NCBI RefSeq assembly: GCF_000213255.1
Contig: NC_015520.1
Span: 434,001 to 498,000 of the forward strand
Direction of reading: 5' to 3'
DNA length: 64,000 nucleotides
DNA from: Mahella australiensis 50-1 BON
GTDB lineage: Bacteria; Bacillota; Clostridia; Mahellales; Mahellaceae
The notes under the pieces were generated by a model. It saw only the letters and a list, made by a program, of their open reading frames with translations. It was not told the origin of the DNA and did no database searches. The position numbers were made by a program, and so were the translations under genes. Position 1 is the stretch's first letter. Every line of letters begins with the position of its first letter. Of the stretch, positions 26,370-35,491 are shown piece by piece.

Positions 26370-28007
26370 ATGGATACTGAAAGATGGAGGGGATACTGGC
26401 GCTCTATGAGAATATGGTTCAAGAGTGGTGCAGATTTTCTCATCAACAGGGATACATGGAGTAAACTGAGAAAAAAAATATCAGATACATATAAACAATT
26501 GAAAAATTATGGCCAAACTTTGTACATAAAATATAAAAAAACGATAATAGTTGTTAAACCTAAAATTATTGCTAAGTGCTCCAATATAACGTCGAAAATA
26601 TATGCTAAAATCATTGCCGCTGGCAAGTTTTTATGGGAATCATGGCCCCAAAAGCCTTCATATAAAAAGCTTATTTCCGTAGGAATATTGGCTGCTTTTT
26701 GCTATGGCAGCATGTTTGCATATAATAAAGCTGAGGCGTACAAAATAGCCAACACCCCTATAGCTGCCGTGGAGGTACTGTTTAAGGGGAAAAGTGTAGG
26801 TATCGTAGCATCTGAAGAGCCTTTACAACAGGCTTTAGAAGATATGGAGCGTCAAATAGAAGATTATTATAAGATGGACGCTGTATCGGTGGAGGATGTT
26901 GTGTTTTTACCGACAGCCGCTAAGCCAGATTTAATAGAAGATAACGATGCCGTTTTAAATGTTATAAAAGATGGTATGCATTTTAAGGTTAAGGCTACAG
27001 CCTTATTTGTCAATGGTCAGCAGATAGCTGTTGTAAAAGATGAATCTGAGGCTCAGAGTGTATTGGATAGAATAAAGCAGCCATATATAGATAAAGCTAA
27101 AGATAATCCAAATATTAAGGAAGTGCGCATAGCCGACGACGTACAACTGGTAGAAAAACTTGTAGAATATAGCGATATAGAGGATGCTGACGATGTATAC
27201 AAAAGAATCAAGGACGGCGATGAGGGTAAAAAAGTATATGAGATAAAGGACGGTGACACCATATGGGCTATAGCCAAGCGCTATAAGTTGTCACTGGACG
27301 ATATACAGAAAGCCAATCCCAATATGACATCGCTTGATGACTTGCAGATAGGGGATAAAATAAATCTTACCGTACCGAAAGAGATCATAAATGTTGAAAC
27401 GGTGGAACGTATAGAATACACCGAAACCATACCTCATGAGACCGTTTATAAAGAAGACAGCAAGCTTTATAAGAACCAGTCCAAAGTTTTAACAGAGGGT
27501 TCAGATGGGCAACGGGAAATAGTGGCTGATGTTATAAAAATCAATGGTGTAGAACAAAAACGGACGATAATTTCAAATAATGTTATAAAAGATAAGAGGG
27601 ATCAAGTAATAGCAAAAGGGACCAAACCGTTGCCGTCTATTATTGGGACAGGCAGTATAGGGCTGCCCGCGCGTGGCCGCATAACATCGCGATTTGGTTA
27701 CAGAGGCAGAGAGTTCCATACAGGTGTAGATATAGCAGCGCCATATGGCTCACCTATATATGCGGCCGATAATGGCAAGGTTATATTCGCTGGCTGGGAC
27801 GGCAATTATGGCAAATTAGTCAAGGTAGACCATGGTAACGGTATGGTTACATACTATGCGCACACCAGCCGCATTGCTGTAAAAATCGGACAAGCAGTGG
27901 CTAAAGGGCAGCTAATAGCTTATGTAGGCACCACTGGTAGAAGCACTGGTCCGCACGTTCATTTCGAAGTGAGGAAGAACGGCAAACCAATAAATCCAAT
28001 GAGATAA
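26370..28007 (+). CDS. Membrane-anchored M23 peptidase with LysM and G5 domains
   Basis: The 545-residue protein has a basic cytoplasmic N-terminus, one membrane helix near residues 105-120, a LysM domain (KDGDTIWAIAKRYKLS, about 293-308), a G5 domain (about 345-420) and a C-terminal LytM/M23 domain with HTGVDIAAPYGS and GPHVHFEV zinc motifs. It probably cleaves peptidoglycan cross-links. G5 plus M23 is typical of Clostridia and Bacilli. Its stop directly abuts the convergent ogt stop. Confidence 0.92.
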   Translation: MDTERWRGYWRSMRIWFKSGADFLINRDTWSKLRKKISDTYKQLKNYGQTLYIKYKKTIIVVKPKIIAKCSNITSKIYAKIIAAGKFLWESWPQKPSYKKLISVGILAAFCYGSMFAYNKAEAYKIANTPIAAVEVLFKGKSVGIVASEEPLQQALEDMERQIEDYYKMDAVSVEDVVFLPTAAKPDLIEDNDAVLNVIKDGMHFKVKATALFVNGQQIAVVKDESEAQSVLDRIKQPYIDKAKDNPNIKEVRIADDVQLVEKLVEYSDIEDADDVYKRIKDGDEGKKVYEIKDGDTIWAIAKRYKLSLDDIQKANPNMTSLDDLQIGDKINLTVPKEIINVETVERIEYTETIPHETVYKEDSKLYKNQSKVLTEGSDGQREIVADVIKINGVEQKRTIISNNVIKDKRDQVIAKGTKPLPSIIGTGSIGLPARGRITSRFGYRGREFHTGVDIAAPYGSPIYAADNGKVIFAGWDGNYGKLVKVDHGNGMVTYYAHTSRIAVKIGQAVAKGQLIAYVGTTGRSTGPHVHFEVRKNGKPINPMR

Positions 28008-28478
28008 TCAGCTTCTTTCAAGCTGCAGGAGCCGTGCCTTTAACTCTACTCCGCCGGCATAGCCTGTAAGGCTGCCGTTTGAACCGATCACGCGGTGGCA
28101 GGGGATGATTATGGCGATAGGGTTTTTGTTGCAAGCCATTCCTACTGCGCGGAAGGCTTTCGGTTGTCCGATCGCCTCAGCTACCTGCTTATAACTTCGC
28201 GTTTCGCCATAGGGTATGGTTTGAAGCGCGGCCCATACCTTTTGCTGGAAAATAGTGCCTTTCGGTGACAACGGCAACGCGAAAGAGCAGCGCTCTTTTT
28301 TGAGGTATTGATATATCTGTCGTGCTGCTTCCTCTATCAGCGGTGTTTCATTCAAATCGCCGTGGCTTGCCATGTTCGTATCGCCAAAAGAAACGGCAAC
28401 TATGGCATCGCCGTTATCTGCTATAATAATTCGTCCTATATCGGTTTCATAAAAGAATATGTTTTTCGTTTCAATCAC
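28008..28478 (-). CDS. ogt: Methylated-DNA--protein-cysteine methyltransferase
   Basis: This 156-residue DNA repair protein removes alkyl groups from O6-methylguanine onto Cys127 in IIPCHRVIG. The DNA-binding segment FRAVGMACNKNP precedes it. The start appears to be a GTG overlapping an AGGTG sequence, so the exact start is uncertain. The stop codon begins at the base next to the last base of the convergent M23 gene, with no room for a terminator. Confidence 0.92.
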   Translation of the reverse strand: MIETKNIFFYETDIGRIIIADNGDAIVAVSFGDTNMASHGDLNETPLIEEAARQIYQYLKKERCSFALPLSPKGTIFQQKVWAALQTIPYGETRSYKQVAEAIGQPKAFRAVGMACNKNPIAIIIPCHRVIGSNGSLTGYAGGVELKARLLQLERS

Positions 28479-28569
28479 CTACCGATTATATGATATCATA
28501 TAAAAAGCATTCAAACAATCTACTATTGTGCTTAATCAGCTACCAAGCAAAAAATCTTTAGCATAGCTA

Positions 28570-28598
28570 TTGACAGAAGCCATATGATATTGTATACT
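28570..28598 (+). promoter_or_regulatory. Promoter of the five-tRNA cluster
   Basis: TTGACA (28570-28575) and TATACT (28593-28598) are separated by 17 bp. Confidence 0.85.
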
Positions 28599-28629
28599 TA
28601 TAATCGTCGCCGGTGAGGCAATCGCGAGT

Positions 28630-28705
28630 GGGCGCATAGCTCAGCTGGAAGAGCACTTGCTTTACACGCAAGGGGTCACAGGTTCGAGCCCTGTTGTGCC
28701 CACCA
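28630..28705 (+). tRNA. tRNA-Val (TAC)
   Basis: Acceptor GGGCGCA pairs with TGTGCCC, the anticodon loop holds TAC, the T-arm has GGTTCGAGCC, and CCA is encoded. Confidence 0.97.
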
Positions 28706-28711
28706 TAACGC

Positions 28712-28789
28712 GGCCCAGTAGCTCAGTCGGTTTAGAGCGCTAGCCTGTCACGCTAGAGGTCGAGGGTTCGAGCCCCTTCTGGGTCGCCA
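28712..28789 (+). tRNA. tRNA-Asp (GTC)
   Basis: Acceptor GGCCCAG pairs with CTGGGTC (one G-T pair), anticodon GTC, discriminator G, encoded CCA. Confidence 0.96.
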
Positions 28790-28798
28790 TTATTTTAT

Positions 28799-28874
28799 GC
28801 CTCGGTAGCTCAGTCGGTAGAGCAGGGGACTGAAAATCCCCGTGTCGGTGGTTCGATTCCGCCCCGAGGCACCA
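28799..28874 (+). tRNA. tRNA-Phe (GAA)
   Basis: Acceptor GCCTCGG pairs with CCGAGGC, anticodon GAA, encoded CCA. Confidence 0.97.
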
Positions 28875-28892
28875 TATATAGAAATCCAACAT

Positions 28893-28967
28893 GCGGGAGT
28901 GGCTCAGTGGTAGAGCGTTGCCTTGCCAAGGCAAATGTCGCGGGTTCGAATCCCGTCTTCCGCTCCA
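28893..28967 (+). tRNA. tRNA-Gly (GCC)
   Basis: Acceptor GCGGGAG pairs with CTTCCGC (one G-T pair), anticodon GCC, encoded CCA. Confidence 0.97.
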
Positions 28968-28977
28968 GAACATATGA

Positions 28978-29001
28978 GGCCGGCTGCATAATAAGCCGGC
29001 G
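28978..29001 (+). other. Hairpin between tRNA-Gly and tRNA-Cys
   Basis: GGCCGGCT and AAGCCGGC form a 7-bp stem (GCCGGCT/AGCCGGC) in the spacer. There is no T-run. It may help processing of the tRNA transcript. Confidence 0.45.
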
Positions 29002-29012
29002 TGATTTTATGC

Positions 29013-29087
29013 GGCGACGTAGCCAAGAGGTAAGGCGGAGGTCTGCAAAACCTCTATTCCTCGGTTCGAATCCGGGCGTCGCCTCCA
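29013..29087 (+). tRNA. tRNA-Cys (GCA)
   Basis: Acceptor GGCGACG pairs with CGTCGCC, anticodon GCA, encoded CCA. Confidence 0.97.
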
Positions 29088-29094
29088 AGGGAAC

Positions 29095-29126
29095 AAAAAG
29101 GCGGGTACATATATCCCGCCTTTTTG
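29095..29126 (+). terminator. Terminator of the tRNA cluster
   Basis: AAAAAGGCGGG and CCCGCCTTTTT form an 11-bp stem ending in a T-run. Confidence 0.93.
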
Positions 29127-29151
29127 TTATATCAGTGCAGAGGTTTAATTT

Positions 29152-29934
29152 ATGTTGGAAGAAACTTTTCTATCGATTCCCTTTTTACCCGATGGAAATG
29201 TCACGCTCATGCTGGTGGATGGTCGCATAAACAAGGTCATGGAATATAATCTCAAGCAAAAAGGTATACGTATAATAAAAACGCAACCGTTACCTCAATT
29301 ACTGCCTGCTATCGCTTATCATCCCGATATGATGTTATACCCTATAGAGGGCAATACCGTAGTTGTAGCACCGGATATAAGCCCCGATGTCGTAGCACAG
29401 CTAAAAGATGAAGGTTTCAATATATTATATGGAAAGACCGCATTATGCGGCAACTATCCAAAAGACGTAGCATATAATATAGCTAGAATTGGCAATAATG
29501 CCATGCATAATTTTAAGTATACCGATAGTATGACGCGTGAGTTATTGCAACAGCAAAAGCTGAAATTTATCGATGTAAAGCAAGGATACACGAAGTGCTC
29601 TGTATTGGTAGTCGACACAAACTCTATCATTACAGAGGATATAGGCATAGCTAAAGTGGCTGCAAAGAATGGCATAAACGTGCTGCTCGTAGAGCGTGGC
29701 CATGTAAGTCTACCAGGTATGAACTATGGCTTTATAGGTGGTAGCGGAGGTCTTATATCAAAATCGGTCATGGCGTTTGCCGGAGATGTATCCACGCACC
29801 CCGATTACAACAAAATAAAGAATTTTTTGAGCGAAAGAGAAATTGAAATATATAATTTATATAATGGCTATATTTGGGATTTGGGGAGCCTAATTCCCTT
29901 GAAGCAACATGAATGGAATAAAGCGGTAGTATAG
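29152..29934 (+). CDS. Conserved clostridial protein, possibly DUF6873
   Basis: This 260-residue cytoplasmic protein has no motif I can tie to a reaction. Conserved-looking blocks are QGYTKCSVLVVDTNSIITEDIG near residue 145 and GFIGGSGGLIS near 193. The pattern recalls the DUF6873 GME-fold family of Clostridia, and I hold that label loosely. It lies between the tRNA cluster and the YtxC-like gene. An inverted repeat, ATAGTAT/ATACTAT (29939-29959), follows it. Confidence 0.6.
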   Translation: MLEETFLSIPFLPDGNVTLMLVDGRINKVMEYNLKQKGIRIIKTQPLPQLLPAIAYHPDMMLYPIEGNTVVVAPDISPDVVAQLKDEGFNILYGKTALCGNYPKDVAYNIARIGNNAMHNFKYTDSMTRELLQQQKLKFIDVKQGYTKCSVLVVDTNSIITEDIGIAKVAAKNGINVLLVERGHVSLPGMNYGFIGGSGGLISKSVMAFAGDVSTHPDYNKIKNFLSEREIEIYNLYNGYIWDLGSLIPLKQHEWNKAVV

Positions 29935-29972
29935 CCCGATAGTATTGTTATCATACTATTGTTCGAAGGGAA

Positions 29973-30803
29973 GTGATTGCAGTGGAAGTAATTTCTATCG
30001 GTATAGAGGATGAAAATTCCCCGATAAAATCGATGCTGGATTTATGTATGAAAGCGTCGATGGAAAGAAATAAAGATTATGCTCTACTGGGATGTGAAGA
30101 ATTAGGTACTCACATCTTTTATAGGTATAATATAAATAAAGAAGAAATGGTCGGTATTATAGGCGATGCCATATGGCACTATATGATCGATTGCTTGTTA
30201 AAGCAGATAATAGAGCGTGAATATGTATATTTTGATCAGAGCGATCGCGATGAGATATGGGTAGCGGCCGTTAATAAGATTAAATTCGAAGATATGGTGG
30301 CATCTTCATCTATGCACGACACTATAACTGCAAAGGTACGCGATTATATGGATTATAACGATGAGATACTGATAGATGGATTTATAAAATTCCGCTTAAA
30401 AGATGAGATCGTGCGGTTAATAGACGCAGTGGACAGCGCTGTTGAGGATATAATGATGGAACGGGAGTACAATGAATTTGTAAAACTGCTTCGATATTTC
30501 GTAGAAGTTCAGGAACCGAAGATAGATGAGATACATGTAGTGGTGGAACCGGATAACAGCTATAAGCTCATGGATGCTGATATGCATCTGATAGACAATC
30601 ATGACATGATGGAAGAGATGGCCCGCGAAGTAACCGATAGGAATATAAGTGGAGATGACATACTTATAAGCTCGCTTATAACTATGGCACCCAGCAAGAT
30701 AGTATTGCATAACGTGGAGTATATGAATAACCTGGAGTTGCTCAATACTATAAATAACGTATTTTACGGCAAAGTGAACATAATGCTGAGCAAAAATCTA
30801 TAG
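29973..30803 (+). CDS. YtxC-like sporulation protein
   Basis: This 276-residue protein resembles YtxC, a conserved protein of spore formers linked to sporulation but without a known activity. It is acidic and helical, with no membrane segments. The start is a GTG: 29973 or 29982 are both possible, and 29982 is better spaced (10 bases) from GAAGGG. It lies just upstream of glpP without an obvious functional tie. Confidence 0.65.
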   Translation: MIAVEVISIGIEDENSPIKSMLDLCMKASMERNKDYALLGCEELGTHIFYRYNINKEEMVGIIGDAIWHYMIDCLLKQIIEREYVYFDQSDRDEIWVAAVNKIKFEDMVASSSMHDTITAKVRDYMDYNDEILIDGFIKFRLKDEIVRLIDAVDSAVEDIMMEREYNEFVKLLRYFVEVQEPKIDEIHVVVEPDNSYKLMDADMHLIDNHDMMEEMAREVTDRNISGDDILISSLITMAPSKIVLHNVEYMNNLELLNTINNVFYGKVNIMLSKNL

Positions 30804-30868
30804 GCTGTTTTCTGTCCATGGCAGTGGGTGTATAATAATAGGGTGAACAATATGAAAGGTTTTGTAAT

Positions 30869-31429
30869 ATGGATATATCGGAAATATTGGCCATCGACCC
30901 TATTATCGCTGCTGTAAGGAACGAAGATCGCTTAAAAGCAGCGCTTATTGCCCCGGTTAGAGTTATTTTTTTATTGCATGGCAATATATGTGCGCTGGCA
31001 GATACCATAAAAAGTATAAAAGATGCTGATAAAATGGTTTTTGTACATCTCGACCTGATAGATGGACTGGGGCGGGATCAAGCTGCAGTACAATATATGG
31101 CGGATTATATAAAACCGGATGGTATCATAACCACGCATAATAATTTAGCCAGATATGCTAAAGACTCAGGTTTGCTCATAATACAGCGAATATTTTTGCT
31201 GGACTCTATGTCGTTGGACAGGGGCATAGCAGGGATTGGCCAAACCGGCCCCGATGCAGTGGAGATACTACCCGGCACGTTGCCGAGGGAAATAGCATAC
31301 TGCCACACGCGTCTGTTGTGCCCAATAATAGCCGGCGGCCTCATACACACCAAGGACGACATAATAGCGGCATTAAATGCCGGAGCAATGGCGGTATCTA
31401 CATCCGACGAAACGTTGTGGGAAGCTTGA
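30869..31429 (+). CDS. glpP: Glycerol-3-phosphate-responsive antiterminator GlpP
   Basis: This 186-residue protein is the RNA-binding antiterminator GlpP. In the presence of glycerol-3-phosphate it lets RNA polymerase read through leader terminators of glp genes. Motifs include VFVHLDLIDGLGRD, PDGIITTHNNLARYAK and PIIAGGLIHTKDDI. The gene is immediately followed by a leader with a terminator and a G3P-oxidoreductase operon, its expected target. Confidence 0.93.
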   Translation: MDISEILAIDPIIAAVRNEDRLKAALIAPVRVIFLLHGNICALADTIKSIKDADKMVFVHLDLIDGLGRDQAAVQYMADYIKPDGIITTHNNLARYAKDSGLLIIQRIFLLDSMSLDRGIAGIGQTGPDAVEILPGTLPREIAYCHTRLLCPIIAGGLIHTKDDIIAALNAGAMAVSTSDETLWEA

Positions 31430-31436
31430 AAAATCG

Positions 31437-31465
31437 TTGCCGAGGGTATATAATAATTATATAAT
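31437..31465 (+). promoter_or_regulatory. Promoter of the glp-type redox operon
   Basis: TTGCCG (31437-31442) and TATAAT (31460-31465) are separated by 17 bp, just after glpP. Confidence 0.65.
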
Positions 31466-31485
31466 CACGCGGTGGAGAAAATGAG

Positions 31486-31529
31486 AACCGTGTCAAGAGG
31501 ATAATTATGTCCTTTTGGCACGGTTTTGT
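31486..31529 (+). terminator. Leader terminator, likely GlpP antitermination target
   Basis: AACCGTG...CACGGTT encloses an inner AAGAGGA/TCCTTTT stem, and a TTTTG tail follows. It lies between the promoter and the first glp-type gene, as in GlpP-controlled leaders. This matches what is known of GlpP but direct control is inferred. Confidence 0.75.
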
Positions 31530-31546
31530 ATTATGGAGGAATTGTT

Positions 31547-33001
31547 ATGTACGATGTAGTTGTAATAGGCGCCGGCGTGGTCGGCAGCTGCATAGCGAGG
31601 GAGTTATCGCGCTATAAGTTATCTGTATGCCTTCTGGACAAGGAATGGGATGTTGCATCAGGTACGTCCAAAGGCAACAGCGCCATAGTTCATGCCGGCT
31701 ATGATGCTAAACCAGGTACGCTTCAGGCCTACCTTAATGTAAAGGGCAACGAACTTATGGGACAATGGTGCGCCGAGTTGGACGTACCTTTTAAGCGAGT
31801 AGGGTCGCTGGTTCTAGCTTTTAACGATGACGATATGTGTGAACTGCATAAGCTGATGGAGCAAGGTCAGGCCAATGGGGTACAGGAACTGCGCATAATA
31901 TATAAAGACGAGCTGCATGCTATGGAGCCTTATATCTCAGATGATGCTATAGCTGCGCTATATGCGCCTACCGCCGGTATAGTATGCCCCTATGAACTTA
32001 CCATAGCCGCAGCCGAGAATGCGGTGGTAAACGGTGTCGATATAAAGCTCGGGCAGACTGTGCAAAGCATTATGCGCAAGAGCGATGGCTTTGAAGTAGT
32101 GACGACCGAGCACACTATACGTGCTCGCTATGTGATAGATGCTGCCGGTGTATATGCCGACGATGTAGCCTCTATGATAGGTGATAATTCATTTAAGATA
32201 ACACCGCGCAAAGGCGAATACTGCATACTGGACAAATCAAAAGGATACTTAGCTAAGCGCGTCATATTCCAGCCACCGACGGCTATGGGCAAGGGTGTGC
32301 TGGTAACACCTACCGTAGACGGAAATATATTAGTGGGTCCTAATGCTCACGATGTCAACGATAAAGAAGATACGGCCACCACAGCCGCAGGCCTGCAGGA
32401 GATAATGGATACTGCGCGCAAGTCAGTACCCGGGGTATCTGAGCGCGACGCCATAACTTCATTTGCCGGATTGAGAGCAGTATCGGGCAGTGATTTTGTG
32501 ATAAAACCGTCTGATGTAGATAACCGCTTTATAATCGTAGGCGGTATATGTTCGCCTGGTCTTACATCAGCGCCTGCTATAGCGGTTATGGTAATGGGTC
32601 TTTTATATCAAGCGGGTCTGACTATTGATGTGAAAGCCGATTTTAATCCTATAAGGAAAGGTATACCGCGTTTCCGAGAAATGAACGATGATGAGCGCAA
32701 ACAACTTATAGCGGTTGATCCGGCTTTTGGAAGGGTTATATGTCGTTGTGAGATAGTGACCGAAGGGGAGATAATAGAAGCTGTAAACCGGCCTATACCG
32801 GCTGTAACGCTAGATGCTATAAAAAGGCGGGCAAGGGCAGGCATGGGGCGCTGCCAGAGCGGATTCTGTACGCCTAGAGTAATGGAGATAATTTCAAGGG
32901 AGAAGGATATACCTGTGGACGCTATAACAAAAAAAGGCGGCCGGTCGCTCATATTGGCTGGCGCGTTGCAAAAAGGGGATGCGTACGATGACAGAGTATG
33001 A
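31547..33001 (+). CDS. glpA: Glycerol-3-phosphate dehydrogenase-like FAD protein (GlpA-type) with [2Fe-2S] domain
   Basis: This 484-residue protein has an N-terminal FAD fold (YDVVVIGAGVVGSCIAREL) typical of the GlpA/LhgO group and a C-terminal BFD-like domain with CRCE and GRCQSGFC cysteines for an Fe-S cluster. GGAGG precedes the ATG at 31547. With the next two genes it forms the common clostridial three-subunit anaerobic G3P oxidoreductase cluster, and the upstream GlpP supports that role. LhgO-like hydroxyacid oxidase activity is the alternative. Confidence 0.82.
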   Translation: MYDVVVIGAGVVGSCIARELSRYKLSVCLLDKEWDVASGTSKGNSAIVHAGYDAKPGTLQAYLNVKGNELMGQWCAELDVPFKRVGSLVLAFNDDDMCELHKLMEQGQANGVQELRIIYKDELHAMEPYISDDAIAALYAPTAGIVCPYELTIAAAENAVVNGVDIKLGQTVQSIMRKSDGFEVVTTEHTIRARYVIDAAGVYADDVASMIGDNSFKITPRKGEYCILDKSKGYLAKRVIFQPPTAMGKGVLVTPTVDGNILVGPNAHDVNDKEDTATTAAGLQEIMDTARKSVPGVSERDAITSFAGLRAVSGSDFVIKPSDVDNRFIIVGGICSPGLTSAPAIAVMVMGLLYQAGLTIDVKADFNPIRKGIPRFREMNDDERKQLIAVDPAFGRVICRCEIVTEGEIIEAVNRPIPAVTLDAIKRRARAGMGRCQSGFCTPRVMEIISREKDIPVDAITKKGGRSLILAGALQKGDAYDDRV

Positions 33002-34256
33002 TGTTGTGGTAATAGGCGGTGGCCCGGCTGGATTGGCTGCGGCTGTGGCGGCGCGACAGGCCGGTGCCGAAAATGTATGCATTATAGAGCGCGATAAGAG
33101 GTTGGGCGGTATACTGCAGCAGTGTATACACAATGGTTTTGGCCTTCACATATTTGATGAGGAACTGACTGGTCCTGAATATGCCCAGCGTTTTATAGAG
33201 ATGGCGCAGCAGTGGAACGTGCATAGCATGCTGGATACTATGGTGCTGGATATCACGCCTGACAGAATGATAACGGTTGTCAATAATAGAGACGGTTTGC
33301 AGGCTATTAAAGCCGGAGCTGTTGTACTGGCGATGGGTTGTCGAGAACGCAGTAGAGGGGCATTAAATATACCTGGTACCAGGCCGGCAGGCATATTTAC
33401 AGCTGGGACAGCGCAGCGGTTTGTCAATATGGAGGGCTTTATGCCAGGTAAGCAAATAGTGGTGCTGGGGTCGGGTGATATAGGCCTTATTATGGCGCGG
33501 CGCCTGACGCTGGAAGGTGCTGATGTGAAGATGGTATGCGAGATAATGCCCTATTCCAGCGGGCTTAAACGTAATATAGTACAATGCCTCGATGATTTCG
33601 GCATACCGCTTCGCATGAATCATACTGTAACCGAGATACATGGTAAGGAACGTGTAGAAGGTGTTACCGTAGCTGCGGTAGACCAAAACCGCAAGCCTAT
33701 AGCTGGCAGCCAAGAATATGTTCCATGCGATACCCTGTTGCTATCGGTTGGCCTTATACCGGAAAATGAGCTTTCGCGTTCGGCCGGTGTTCAGCTAAAT
33801 CCTATTACCGGTGGACCTGTGGTGGATGAATCGATGCAGACCAGCATAGCGGGTGTATTCGCATGCGGCAACGTTGTGCATGTAAATGACCTGGTGGATA
33901 ATGTGAGTACCGAGAGCGCTATAGCCGGCAGAGCGGCGGCCATGTATGCTTCGGGCGTGCTAGATGAAAGCACAGCCGATATAAAAGTCAAAACCGGCTC
34001 TGGCGTGAGGTATATTGTTCCCAATGCCATAAATTTGACTCGAGTGGACGATGCGGTGACATTATATTTTCGAGTAGACAATGTATATGAGAATGTTATG
34101 CTGCGTGTATCGACCGACAAGGGCATACTCTTCAATATAAAAAAGAAAATAATGGTGCCAGGTGAAATGCAGCATATAAAGCTGAAAAAATCTCTTTTAA
34201 CCAAGCAGGGCGATATATCCGAGATAACAGTAGAAGTGGCAGGTGGCGATAAATGA
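32988..34256 (+). CDS. NAD(P)/FAD-dependent oxidoreductase, G3P oxidoreductase second subunit
   Basis: The 422-residue pyridine-nucleotide-disulfide-type flavoprotein has two dinucleotide folds (VVVIGGGPAGLAAAVAA near the start and IVVLGSGDIGLIMARRL near residue 155) plus FACGNVVHVND. The ATG at 32988 is preferred because AAGGGG stands 9 bases before it, while the ATG at 32979 directly touches that site. It overlaps the 3' end of the GlpA-like gene and should pass electrons from it to NAD or another carrier. Confidence 0.83.
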   Translation: MTEYDVVVIGGGPAGLAAAVAARQAGAENVCIIERDKRLGGILQQCIHNGFGLHIFDEELTGPEYAQRFIEMAQQWNVHSMLDTMVLDITPDRMITVVNNRDGLQAIKAGAVVLAMGCRERSRGALNIPGTRPAGIFTAGTAQRFVNMEGFMPGKQIVVLGSGDIGLIMARRLTLEGADVKMVCEIMPYSSGLKRNIVQCLDDFGIPLRMNHTVTEIHGKERVEGVTVAAVDQNRKPIAGSQEYVPCDTLLLSVGLIPENELSRSAGVQLNPITGGPVVDESMQTSIAGVFACGNVVHVNDLVDNVSTESAIAGRAAAMYASGVLDESTADIKVKTGSGVRYIVPNAINLTRVDDAVTLYFRVDNVYENVMLRVSTDKGILFNIKKKIMVPGEMQHIKLKKSLLTKQGDISEITVEVAGGDK

Positions 34257-34645
34257 TGACGAGAAATATAACATGCATACTATGCCCGCAAGGATGCAAC
34301 CTTGAGGTTACAGTGGATGGCGATAGCGTGGTGCAGGTTAAAGGCAACGGTTGCGGCAAGGGTAAATCCTATGGCGCGGAGGAATGTCTCAATCCTAGAC
34401 GCGCTGTGACCAGCAGTGTCAAAGTTATAGGCGGCGAGTATCCCTTGGTTTCGGTCAAAACAGCAGCCCCTGTACCCAAAGCGGCAATATGGGATTGTAT
34501 GAGAGCCATAAATGCTGCCAGTGTAAAGGCTCCGGTGAGCATAGGGCAGGTTATAATAGAAAATGTGGCAGGTACCGGTATAGATGTGATAGCCACGCGC
34601 GATGTGGCAAAAGCAGAGGATATGAAGGCGAAAATATGTATATAG
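34253..34645 (+). CDS. DUF1667 protein, third subunit of the glp-type redox cluster
   Basis: This 130-residue DUF1667 protein carries the cysteine motif CILCPQGC at residues 8-15 and further Cys residues near 34 and 45, likely ligands of a metal or Fe-S site. It overlaps the previous gene by four bases (ATGA). DUF1667 genes regularly follow GlpA-like and FAD oxidoreductase genes in Clostridia and Thermotogae, so it is probably a structural subunit. Confidence 0.8.
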   Translation: MMTRNITCILCPQGCNLEVTVDGDSVVQVKGNGCGKGKSYGAEECLNPRRAVTSSVKVIGGEYPLVSVKTAAPVPKAAIWDCMRAINAASVKAPVSIGQVIIENVAGTGIDVIATRDVAKAEDMKAKICI

Positions 34646-35067
34646 TCAGCGCTTGTTTGGCCGGGGTAAACTGCAAATATAACGGTGGGCATAATGCCGA
34701 TCCGCACATAAAGAAATTGATCGAAGAAGGCAAGGCCATACCGATATGCCCGGAGCAACTTGGTGGCCTTGCCACGCCGCGTCGGCCGGCCGAGATAAAA
34801 GGCGGTACAGGCAGCGATGTATTGATTGGCAAGGCACGTGTAATCGATGCTGACGGCTTGGATGTAACCGAAGCTTTTGTAAAGGGTGCTCAAGAAGTGC
34901 TGAAATTGGCTCGCTTGGCCAAGGCAAATAAAGCTATATTAAAGGCCAAAAGCCCTTCGTGCGGCTGCGGCTTTATCTATGACGGCAGCTTTAGCGGCAA
35001 GCTGATCGAAGGCAACGGTGTTACGGCCCAAATTTTGATCGATAACGGCATAGAGATCGAATTGTAA
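34636..35067 (+). CDS. DUF523 family protein
   Basis: This 143-residue protein matches DUF523. It contains SACLAGVNCKYNGGHN at the N-terminus, CPEQLGGLATPRRPAE near residue 37 and a conserved KSPSCGCGFIYDG block near residue 105. The cysteines suggest metal or sulfur chemistry, but no activity is established. The start ATG overlaps the DUF1667 gene by 10 bases, so it belongs to the same transcript. Confidence 0.83.
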   Translation: MYIVSACLAGVNCKYNGGHNADPHIKKLIEEGKAIPICPEQLGGLATPRRPAEIKGGTGSDVLIGKARVIDADGLDVTEAFVKGAQEVLKLARLAKANKAILKAKSPSCGCGFIYDGSFSGKLIEGNGVTAQILIDNGIEIEL

Positions 35068-35239
35068 GGCTCTGTTGCGAAGAGATTATCATTATACAGT
35101 GAAAGTCGGCTTCATGCCATGTATGCGTAGCTGCATAAGGCTGCTTTTTTTATGCTCAAATATTTGTGTGTTACGTGTGTATTACCGCCCGAATTTCTGG
35201 CGTTCTAGCATGTATATATTATATGTTCTCACACAAGGC

Positions 35240-35273
35240 AAAAGCCCGAGAAACTCGAATTTCTCGGGCTTTT
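35240..35273. terminator. Terminator of tRNA-Pro (bidirectional)
   Basis: AAAAGCCCGAGAAA and TTTCTCGGGCTTTT form a perfect 14-bp stem. It directly follows tRNA-Pro on the minus strand and could also end the DUF523 transcript. The stretch 35068-35239 holds nothing else I recognise. Confidence 0.92.
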
Positions 35274-35276
35274 CTT

Positions 35277-35353
<77 letters not shown>

Positions 35354-35372
35354 ATTGGCTTCAACGCTTATT

Positions 35373-35401
35373 ATTATACTGCATGAAAAGATTTTTTGCA
35401 A
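35373..35401 (-). promoter_or_regulatory. Promoter of tRNA-Pro
   Basis: On the minus strand TTGCAA (35396-35401) and TATAAT (complement of 35373-35378) have a 17-bp spacer. Confidence 0.8.
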
Positions 35402-35491
35402 GATGCGGGCTGATTTTTTTGGCCCCTTGCTTTTTGTAATCTTACGCGCTATAATGTGATAAAAGTACGAGGCGAACGGGGGTTATGTGCA

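Noticed and set aside
28740-29088. Leftward open frames across the tRNA cluster (products with SGRRDSNPRHLP-like sequence)
   Set aside because: They are the antisense of tRNA genes, a well-known false protein signal.
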